Positions 1 through 5,381 of a DNA stretch of 5,395 bases are shown here, piece after piece. The stretch comes from an uncultured Bacillota bacterium (GTDB lineage Bacteria; Bacillota_I; Bacilli_A; RFN20; CAG-449), in contig CAJKZK010000111.1 in the NCBI GenBank assembly GCA_905204225.1, positions 1 through 5,395 of the forward strand, read 5' to 3'. Under the pieces are notes generated by a model. It was not told the origin of the DNA. It made no database searches and saw only the letters and a program-made list of their open reading frames with translations. The stretch's first letter is position 1. The number at the start of each line of letters is the position of its first letter. A program made the translations under genes and the position numbers.

Positions 1-46
1 AATATCCAAAAATTATAGAGCATATTACACCTAAAGCGATAAACAT
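1..46 (-). CDS. plsY: Probable plsY, N-terminal fragment (cut by window edge)
   Basis: Seen: on the minus strand an ATG at 46-44 opens a frame running off the window edge and giving MFIALGVICSIIFGY, a strongly hydrophobic start typical of a first membrane helix. A textbook AAAGGAG (62-56) lies 9 nt before the ATG, so this is a real gene start rather than noise. Known: in several low-GC Gram-positives (for example Staphylococcus and Streptococcus) plsY lies next to and divergent from parE. PlsY is the membrane acyl-phosphate:glycerol-3-phosphate acyltransferase that makes lysophosphatidic acid in phospholipid synthesis. PlsY proteins start with a short helix leading into a Tyr-Leu-(Ile/Leu)-Gly-Ser-Ile-Pro motif; this fragment ends at Gly-Tyr, where that motif would begin. 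Inference: plsY, resting on only 15 residues plus gene order. Any other small membrane protein, or a signal peptide, remains possible. Confidence 0.5.
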   Translation of the reverse strand, partial: MFIALGVICSIIFGY

Positions 47-55
47 TTTAAATTT

Positions 56-62
56 CTCCTTT
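56..62 (-). promoter_or_regulatory. Ribosome-binding site of the divergent gene
   Basis: The minus strand reads AAAGGAG here, 9 nt before the ATG at 46. It is a near-perfect anti-16S match and is the main evidence that a gene starts on the minus strand at the left edge. Confidence 0.8.
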
Positions 63-75
63 TGTTTTACATTAA

Positions 76-95
76 AAATATAATATATTATATTT
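76..95. repeat. Perfect 20-bp A/T palindrome between divergent promoters
   Basis: The left arm AAATATAATA (76-85) is followed at once by its exact reverse complement TATTATATTT (86-95), with no spacer. It contains a TATAAT hexamer on each strand (79-84 plus, 92-87 minus) and sits just upstream of the proposed parE -35 region at 97-102. It could be an operator, a divergent -10 region for the minus-strand gene, or simply chance in very AT-rich DNA, where such palindromes are easier to obtain. With no loop and no G or C it is not a convincing terminator. Confidence 0.5.
87..92 (-). promoter_or_regulatory. Candidate -10 for the divergent (plsY-like) gene
   Basis: The minus strand has a perfect TATAAT at 92-87 inside the palindrome. 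A start about 7 nt downstream would give a leader of roughly 34 nt carrying the AAAGGAG site. No respectable -35 is visible 16-18 nt upstream. In such AT-rich sequence TATAAT also arises by chance, so support is weak. Confidence 0.3.
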
Positions 96-96
96 A

Positions 97-125
97 TGGA
101 TTATTAAAGAAAAATTTGATATAAT
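97..125 (+). promoter_or_regulatory. Promoter of parE-parC (extended -10)
   Basis: A perfect TATAAT lies at 120-125, preceded by TG at 117-118, making an extended -10 (TGATATAAT). With a 17-bp spacer the -35 would be TGGATT (97-102), which matches only 3 of 6 consensus bases; extended -10 promoters tolerate a weak -35. Transcription would start near 132, giving a leader of about 26 nt. This looks like a housekeeping sigma-A promoter driving both topoisomerase IV genes. No other promoter is apparent between parE and parC. Confidence 0.7.
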
Positions 126-144
126 CCTTATTAAGAGAAATTTT

Positions 145-149
145 AGAGG
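145..149 (+). promoter_or_regulatory. Ribosome-binding site of parE
   Basis: AGAGG, 8 nt before the ATG at 158. It fixes the parE start; the resulting protein begins a normal distance (40 residues) before the catalytic Glu of the ATPase domain. Confidence 0.75.
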
Positions 150-157
150 TACAAAAA

Positions 158-2116
158 ATGGAAGACAATTATAGTGCTAGTTCATTATCTATATTGCATG
201 ATCTTGAACCTGTTACCACTCGTCCTGGTATGTACATCGGATCAACTGACTATTTGGGTACTCATCATTTAGCATGGGAAGTAATTGATAATGCAGTTGA
301 TGAAGCTGTTGCAGGGTTTGGTAAAAATATTACAGTAACAATTCATGAAGATGGCTCTTTATCTTGTAGAGATGAAGGAAGAGGCATTCCTTATGATTAT
401 AATGCAAAAGAAAAAAAAGATGGTTTTGATATTATTTTCTGCACTTTACATGGTGGTGGAAAATTTACTGATAAAAATTATAAAACATCATCTGGATTAC
501 ATGGTGTTGGAGCAGCTTGTGTTAATGCATTTGCTGAATGGTTAACTATTACTGTTTATAAAGATGGTAAAGAAGTTACAGGTGGATATAAAGATGGTGG
601 CAAAAAGAAAATTGCTCCAAAAATAGTAGGAAATACCACTAAAAGGGGTTCATTAGTTAGATTTAAACCTCATTTAGGTATTTTAACAGATGTTACATGG
701 AGAATTGAATTATTTGAAGAACATTTAAATAATACAGCTTCTCAATTACCAGGAGTTCATATCTTTTTAATTGATGAAAGAATTAATAAAAAAGAAGAAT
801 TTTATTATGAAAATGGTATTAAAGAATATTTAGAAAAGAAAAATAGTGATCAAAAAGGTTTAACACCTATTTTGCATTTTAAAGAAACAATAAATGGAAA
901 TGTTATTGAATTTGCATTTCAATATTTAGATCAATTCTTTTCAGAAAAGTTCTTTTCTTTTGCTAATACAGTTTTTACTCCTGATGAAGGTACACATGTT
1001 AGAGGATTTAGAATTGGTTTTAATAAAGCTATAAATGATTATGCTGAAGAAGCTAATTATATTAAAAAAGGTGGTAAAATTGATCCTGAAGATATTAAAG
1101 AAGGTTTAACAGTTGTTTTATCAGTTATGATTAAAGAACAAGAACTTCATTTTATTGGTCAAACTAAAGGTAAATTAGGTACTGCTTCTATTCAAAATCC
1201 AGTATCAAATTTTGTTTATGATAAAGTTTATTATTTCTTAAAAGAAAATAAAGGCTTTGCTAAATCTATCATGGATAAAATTATGTTAGCCGCTAACGCT
1301 AGAAGTAAAGCAAGAAAAGCCACTGAAGAAGTTAGAACTAATATTAAAACTAATGATCCTAAAGCTCAATTATTATTATCTGGTAAATTAGTTCCACCAA
1401 ATTCAAAAGATTATAGTAAATGTGAATTATTTATTGTCGAAGGTGATTCTGCTGGTGGTTCTGCTAAAAATTGTCGTGATAAACGTTATCAAGGATTATT
1501 ACCTTTAAGAGGTAAACCTAAAAATATTTCTACTGATGCTGAAGATGCATTCATGAAAAATGAAGAATTATCAACATTAACATATACAATTGGTACTGGA
1601 GCAGGTAAAGATTTTAATATTAAAAATTTGCATTATGATAAAATTATTATTATGACCGATGCTGATACAGATGGTTCTCATATTCAAAATTTATTATTAA
1701 ATTTCTTTTATAAAAAAATGAAACCTTTAATTGAAGAAGGTCATATATATGTTGCATGTCCACCTTTATATAGAGTTTCTAAAATGGTTAATAAAAAAAC
1801 TATTGAAGAATTTTGTTGGACTGATGTTGAACTAGAAGAAGCAAGAAAAAAGATTGGTTCAGGATATGTAGTTTCTCGTTATAAAGGTTTAGGTGAAATG
1901 AATGCTGAACAATTATGGGAAACAACAATGGACCCAACAAGAAGAAGATTAATTCAAATTACAATTCCTGATGATAATGTTGCTTCTGATAAAATTGATT
2001 TATTTATGGGAAAAGATGCTTCTAGAAGACAACAATGGATTAATGAAAATATTGATTTCTCTGATAAGAGTGATTTTATAGCAATTGCAAAAGATAATAT
2101 GAAGGAGAGTGATTAA
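158..2116 (+). CDS. parE: DNA topoisomerase IV subunit B (ParE)
   Basis: ATPase and TOPRIM subunit of topoisomerase IV, a cytoplasmic A2B2 enzyme that decatenates sister chromosomes and relaxes supercoils using ATP. At 652 aa it has the usual length of Gram-positive ParE. GHKL ATPase domain (about 1-230): general base Glu41 with Asn45 in EVIDNAVDEA, Asp72 and Arg75 in the D-E-G-R-G-I-P motif, and the lid motif GLHGVG (113-118). Transducer domain (about 231-400): ATP-sensing loop QTKGKL (Gln335, Lys337). TOPRIM (about 420-540): EGDSAGGSA with Glu428, and DADTDG with metal-binding Asp501 and Asp503. The GyrB/ParE C-terminal motif RYKGLGEMNAEQLWETTMDP is at 574-593. DADTDG and the C-terminal motif resemble Bacillus ParE, and the parC partner follows directly, so gyrB is unlikely. 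Oddities: Lys135 replaces the coumarin-contact Arg, Ser165 replaces the usual Thr, Ser112 replaces a Gly before the lid, and RGKPKN (451-456) replaces the common RGKVIN. Confidence 0.95.
   Translation: MEDNYSASSLSILHDLEPVTTRPGMYIGSTDYLGTHHLAWEVIDNAVDEAVAGFGKNITVTIHEDGSLSCRDEGRGIPYDYNAKEKKDGFDIIFCTLHGGGKFTDKNYKTSSGLHGVGAACVNAFAEWLTITVYKDGKEVTGGYKDGGKKKIAPKIVGNTTKRGSLVRFKPHLGILTDVTWRIELFEEHLNNTASQLPGVHIFLIDERINKKEEFYYENGIKEYLEKKNSDQKGLTPILHFKETINGNVIEFAFQYLDQFFSEKFFSFANTVFTPDEGTHVRGFRIGFNKAINDYAEEANYIKKGGKIDPEDIKEGLTVVLSVMIKEQELHFIGQTKGKLGTASIQNPVSNFVYDKVYYFLKENKGFAKSIMDKIMLAANARSKARKATEEVRTNIKTNDPKAQLLLSGKLVPPNSKDYSKCELFIVEGDSAGGSAKNCRDKRYQGLLPLRGKPKNISTDAEDAFMKNEELSTLTYTIGTGAGKDFNIKNLHYDKIIIMTDADTDGSHIQNLLLNFFYKKMKPLIEEGHIYVACPPLYRVSKMVNKKTIEEFCWTDVELEEARKKIGSGYVVSRYKGLGEMNAEQLWETTMDPTRRRLIQITIPDDNVASDKIDLFMGKDASRRQQWINENIDFSDKSDFIAIAKDNMKESD
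2102..2107 (+). promoter_or_regulatory. Ribosome-binding site of parC, inside the end of parE
   Basis: AAGGAG lies within the last codons of parE, 11 nt before the parC ATG at 2119. This is slightly long spacing, but it is the only candidate. Because it is embedded in parE and the stop-to-start gap is 2 nt, translational coupling of the two subunits is likely. Confidence 0.75.
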
Positions 2117-2118
2117 TC

Positions 2119-4695
2119 ATGGCGAAGAAAAAAGAAGTTATTGAAGAAATAGAATCTCATGAAATAATCATTCAAGATCCGATTGAATCTGTTTTATCTA
2201 ATGGATTTGGTCGTTATTCTAAATATGTTCTTCAAGAAAGAGCAGTTCCTGATGTTAGAGATGGATTAAAACCTGTTCAAAGAAGAATTATTTATGCAAT
2301 GTTTGTAGAAGGTAATGTTTCTAATAAACCAACTAGAAAATGTGCTAGAACTGTTGGTAATGTTATTGGTAAATATCATCCTCATGGTGATACATCTGTT
2401 TATGAAGCAATGGTTAGATTATCTCAAGATTGGAAAATGAGAGTCCCATTAATTGATTTCCAAGGAAATAATGGTTCTATTGATGGTGATGGAGCTGCTG
2501 CTTATCGTTATACAGAAGCTAGACTTGCTGAAATTACTGATCAAATGGTTCTTGATTTAAATAAAGATACAGTTGATATGGAATTAAATTTTGATGATCA
2601 AGAATATGAACCAACTGTCTTACCTTCAAGATTTCCTAATGTTTTAGTTAATGGTGCTTCTGGAGTTGCTATTGGAGCTTCAACTGATATTCCTCCACAT
2701 AATTTAGGAGAAGTAATTGATGCTACTATTTATAGAATTAACCATAAAAGATGCACTTCAAAAGATTTAATGCAATTTGTAAAAGCTCCTGATTTCCCAA
2801 CTGGAGGTATTATTATAAATCCAGAAGATTTAGAAAATATATATCAAACAGGTAAAGGTGTAGTTAGAGTTTTGTGTAAGACTCATATTGAAGAAGAAAA
2901 ATCTTGTAATCATATTGTAATTACTGAAATTCCTTATGGTGTAGATAAATCATCTTTGGTACAAAATATCGCTAAATGTAGGGTTAATAATAATATTGAT
3001 GCTATTTTAGATATTAGAGATGAAACTGATAAAGATGGCTTAAGAATTTGTATTGATGTTAAAAAAGATGCTGATGCTGATGCTACAAAAAAATTTATTA
3101 TTTCTAAAGGTGTTTTAACATCAACTATTAAATTTAATATGTTAGTTATTAATCACTATAGACCTTCAGTATTGTCATTATTACAAGTTATTGATTGTTA
3201 TATTGAGCATCAAATTGATGTAATAACTAGAAGAAGTAATTTTGATTTAAAGAAATATCGTGATAGATTGCATATTGTTGAAGGTTTAATTAAAGCTTTA
3301 TCTATATTAGATAAAATTATTGCCTTAATTAGATCATCAACTGATAAAGGAAACGCTAGAACTAGATTAATGAATGAATTCGGCTTTACTGAAAGACAAG
3401 CTGAAGCTTTATTAAATATGCAATTATATCGTTTATCTAATACTGATGTAACTACATTAGTTAATGAAGGTGAATCATTAAAAGCTTCTATTAAAGACTT
3501 AAATGAATTATTATCTTCTGAAGATAAAATGAATCGTTTAATTTGTAAAGATTTAAAAGCAATAAAAGATAAATATGCTGATCAAAGAAGAACAGAGCTT
3601 CAAGAAGGTGAATTAGATCTTAAAGTTGACATGAAAGATTTAGTTACTAAAGATGAAACAATGATTTGTTTTACTAGAGATGGTTATTTAAAAAGAACTT
3701 CAATGCGTTCATATAATTCAGTAAGTGAATCAATGCCAGGATTAAAAGATGGTGATGTCATTAGAGGTATTGCTAAATGTTATACAACCGATAATTTATT
3801 ATTATTTACTACTTTAGGAAATTTCTTATCAATACCAGTTTATAAATTGTTTGATAATAAATGGAAAGAAGAAGGAAAACATATTAATGAAATTGGAAGT
3901 GTTTCTAATGCTGAAAAAATTATAGGTGGTATCATAGTTAGTGAATTTAAAGAGGGAGCAAATGTTGTTTTAGTTAGTAAAAATGGTCAAATTAAAAGAA
4001 CTGAAATTAAAGAATTTGAGACCACTAGAATTGCTAAAACATCTAAATGTTTTAATTTAAGTAATAATGATGAATTAGTAAATGTTGGCTTAACTTTAGG
4101 TAATAGTGATATTTTAGTAACTAATTCACTTGGACAAGCTAGCTTATTTAATGAACAAGATATTAATTTAGTTTCTTTAAAAGCTGGAGGAATTAAATCA
4201 ATGACCGGTTTAAATGGTGACATTTATATTAGCAATATGTTAACATTTAATGAAAAAGAAAATTGCAAATTAGGCATTATAACTGTTCAACAAGGAGCAA
4301 GATTAGTAGATTATACTAATATCACTAAAACTTCTAGAATGGGCCCCAAAACAGCTTTATATAAATCATTTAAAAGCGAGCCACAAATATGTTTAAATAT
4401 CTTTAAATTTGCTCGTAAGCAAGAAAAAATGTGGGTTAATGTTATTTTAAGCAATAGAATTAGAGATGTTGTTAAATTAGAACAAACTAAAACATTTCCA
4501 CTTGAAGCATATTTAAAACGAAATTTAGAATTAGCTAGTAATGATCCTATTGTTGATACCTGTATTGAAACAGTTCCTGTATTAAATGAAGATAGTAAAA
4601 TTTTTATTGTAAAAAAATTAGAAAAAGATGAGAAAGCTTCTACAAATGAATATGAACAATTATCATTATTTTCATATATAGATGATGATGATTAA
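2119..4695 (+). CDS. parC: DNA topoisomerase IV subunit A (ParC)
   Basis: DNA-cleaving and religating subunit of topoisomerase IV; it makes the transient double-strand break through which a second duplex passes. Winged-helix and tower domains cover about 25-500: the quinolone-determining helix has HPHGDTSVYE (87-96), and catalytic Tyr131 follows Arg130 in YRYTEARL. The DNA-bending segment GASGVAIG is at 179-186, with Val183 where Ile is usual. A helical coiled-coil/dimer gate lies at about 365-490 (HIVEGLIKALSILDKIIALI at 385-404). The C-terminal beta-pinwheel (about 510-830) contains repeated blade motifs such as GYLKRT, GNFLSIP and GQIKRTE. There is no GyrA box: the place after YLKRTSMRSY holds SVSESMPG rather than QRRGGKG, and the flanking sequence follows Gram-positive ParC. 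This decides ParC over GyrA. At 858 aa it is about 50 longer than Bacillus subtilis ParC. The unusual tail carries QLSLF (847-851) and ends in four Asp. It is coupled to parE and its stop overlaps the convergent sigK stop. Confidence 0.94.
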   Translation: MAKKKEVIEEIESHEIIIQDPIESVLSNGFGRYSKYVLQERAVPDVRDGLKPVQRRIIYAMFVEGNVSNKPTRKCARTVGNVIGKYHPHGDTSVYEAMVRLSQDWKMRVPLIDFQGNNGSIDGDGAAAYRYTEARLAEITDQMVLDLNKDTVDMELNFDDQEYEPTVLPSRFPNVLVNGASGVAIGASTDIPPHNLGEVIDATIYRINHKRCTSKDLMQFVKAPDFPTGGIIINPEDLENIYQTGKGVVRVLCKTHIEEEKSCNHIVITEIPYGVDKSSLVQNIAKCRVNNNIDAILDIRDETDKDGLRICIDVKKDADADATKKFIISKGVLTSTIKFNMLVINHYRPSVLSLLQVIDCYIEHQIDVITRRSNFDLKKYRDRLHIVEGLIKALSILDKIIALIRSSTDKGNARTRLMNEFGFTERQAEALLNMQLYRLSNTDVTTLVNEGESLKASIKDLNELLSSEDKMNRLICKDLKAIKDKYADQRRTELQEGELDLKVDMKDLVTKDETMICFTRDGYLKRTSMRSYNSVSESMPGLKDGDVIRGIAKCYTTDNLLLFTTLGNFLSIPVYKLFDNKWKEEGKHINEIGSVSNAEKIIGGIIVSEFKEGANVVLVSKNGQIKRTEIKEFETTRIAKTSKCFNLSNNDELVNVGLTLGNSDILVTNSLGQASLFNEQDINLVSLKAGGIKSMTGLNGDIYISNMLTFNEKENCKLGIITVQQGARLVDYTNITKTSRMGPKTALYKSFKSEPQICLNIFKFARKQEKMWVNVILSNRIRDVVKLEQTKTFPLEAYLKRNLELASNDPIVDTCIETVPVLNEDSKIFIVKKLEKDEKASTNEYEQLSLFSYIDDDD
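3067..3084 (+). repeat. Short in-frame tandem repeat (GATGCT x3) in parC
   Basis: Three exact copies of GATGCT encode Asp-Ala three times (residues 318-323) in a surface-type segment, KKDADADATKK. Gram-positive ParC proteins have a polar, variable stretch at this point. It is a minor coding repeat that could vary in copy number without shifting the frame; no regulatory role is suggested. Confidence 0.6.
4657..4671 (+). other. Beta-clamp-binding motif (QLSLF) encoded in the parC tail
   Basis: Codons 847-851 of parC encode Gln-Leu-Ser-Leu-Phe, an exact match to the bacterial sliding-clamp-binding consensus QL(S/D)LF. It lies seven residues from the C-terminus, after the beta-pinwheel and a charged linker (KLEKDEKASTNEYE). 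A motif in a flexible terminal tail is the usual arrangement for clamp clients; Gram-positive PolC carries the same type of motif at its C-terminus. The match is seen directly; clamp binding is inferred. Confidence 0.55.
4692..4695. other. Overlapping convergent stop codons of parC and sigK
   Basis: The palindrome TTAA supplies both stops: plus-strand TAA at 4693-4695 ends parC, and minus-strand TAA at 4694-4692 ends sigK. There is no intergenic space, so any transcription terminator for either gene must lie within the coding sequence of the other. Confidence 0.9.
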
Positions 4696-5381
4696 TTATT
4701 CTTTCTAAATTCTTGAAGAATTTTAATTAAAGCTCTTTTTTCAATTCTAGAAACATAACTACGAGAGATATGGTACATTTTACCTATCTCTTTTTGAGTA
4801 TGTTCTGCATTATTATCAAGTCCATATCTTAAAGCGATTATTTGATATTCTTTATCATCTAGGACATTAATATATTTTTTTAATGCTAATATTTTTTCCT
4901 TTTTATCATAATTATCCATTGTTGATTCATCATTTATATTAACAATATCTTCAAGTAATATGTCTTCACCTTCTTTATCTTGACCAATAGTTTCTGATAA
5001 AGAGACATTTTTTGAATATTTTTTATTACTTCTTAAAACCATTAATATTTCATTTTCAATACATTTAGAAGCATAAGTGGCGAGTTTTACTTCTTTTTGT
5101 AATGAATAAGAATCTATAGCTTTAATTAAACCGATTGTTCCAATAGAAATTAAATCATCATAACTATCATCTTTTGATTCATATTTTTTAGCTATATGAC
5201 CTACTAAACGTAAATTATGAATTATTAATTTTTTTCTACTTTCTTCATGCTTATTTTCAATAAACAAATCTTTAATTAATTGTTCTTCTTCTAGAGAAGA
5301 TAATTTACTAGGAAATACACCATTTTGAATATAACCAAGTAAAAAATTTAAGTTTAATAAATTTAAAAGGAATTTAATCAT
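4692..5381 (-). CDS. sigK: RNA polymerase sporulation sigma factor, pro-sigma-K
   Basis: Sigma-70 family factor (229 aa) that directs late mother-cell transcription during endospore formation (coat and spore-release genes). Seen: a hydrophobic N-terminus (residues 1-16) followed by YIQNGVFPSKLSSLEEE, which lines up with B. subtilis pro-sigma-K just after its cleavage site (Ser/Tyr there, Gly16/Tyr17 here). Region 2 includes HNLRLVGHIAKKYE (55-68), DLISIGTIGLIKAID (76-90) and the -10 recognition part LATYASKCIENEILMVLR (100-117). The linker VSLSETIGQDKEGEDILLED (126-145) is much closer to sigma-K than to sigma-E. Region 4 has LDDKEYQIIALRYGL (174-188) and the helix-turn-helix HTQKEIGKMYHISRSYVSRI (194-213), followed by EKRAL. 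Start: ATG at 5381 is the first possible in-frame start, since tandem TGA stops lie just upstream, but it has no Shine-Dalgarno sequence. The gene is uninterrupted, unlike the skin-split sigK of B. subtilis. It converges on parC. The main alternative is sigE, judged less likely. Confidence 0.88.
   Translation of the reverse strand: MIKFLLNLLNLNFLLGYIQNGVFPSKLSSLEEEQLIKDLFIENKHEESRKKLIIHNLRLVGHIAKKYESKDDSYDDLISIGTIGLIKAIDSYSLQKEVKLATYASKCIENEILMVLRSNKKYSKNVSLSETIGQDKEGEDILLEDIVNINDESTMDNYDKKEKILALKKYINVLDDKEYQIIALRYGLDNNAEHTQKEIGKMYHISRSYVSRIEKRALIKILQEFRKNN
4707..4741 (+). terminator. Weak candidate terminator for parE-parC, inside sigK
   Basis: An inverted repeat AAATTCTT-G-AAGAATTT (4707-4723) can form a 7-bp stem with a 3-nt loop. 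It is followed directly by T residues (4721-4724) and, 11 nt later, by a run of six T (4736-4741). The stem has only one G-C pair, so it is thermodynamically poor and may be chance. It is the only hairpin-plus-T arrangement noticed downstream of parC and would lie antisense to the end of sigK. Confidence 0.25.

Noticed and set aside
411..418. A8 homopolymer in parE as a possible slippage or phase-variation site
   Set aside because: It encodes Glu-Lys-Lys codons in a variable loop; such A runs are common at this composition, and the frame is intact and the domain conserved on both sides.
345..545. 66-codon plus-strand reading frame inside parE
   Set aside because: It lies wholly within conserved ATPase-domain coding sequence of parE, has a low-complexity Met/Leu/Lys product and no ribosome site of note; it is a frame shadow.
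3987..4223. 78-codon minus-strand reading frame opposite parC
   Set aside because: It is antisense to the conserved beta-pinwheel of ParC, has no recognisable product, and is explained by AT-rich codon use.
4340..4347. GC-rich island GGGCCCC in parC
   Set aside because: It encodes Met-Gly-Pro with two rarer codons inside a conserved pinwheel segment; it is too short to indicate transfer or a regulatory site.
158..4695. Alternative naming as gyrB-gyrA
   Set aside because: The A subunit lacks the GyrA box and its C-terminal domain follows Gram-positive ParC; the B subunit has DADTDG and ParE-like C-terminal motifs; and the neighbourhood is plsY-like rather than dnaA/dnaN/recF.
4692..5381. sigK as sigE (spoIIGB)
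   Set aside because: The short pro-sequence followed by YIQNGVFPSKLSS and the IGQDKEGED linker match sigma-K; sigma-E has a longer, basic pro-sequence and a different linker. No spoIIGA-like gene is visible, though the upstream side is cut off.
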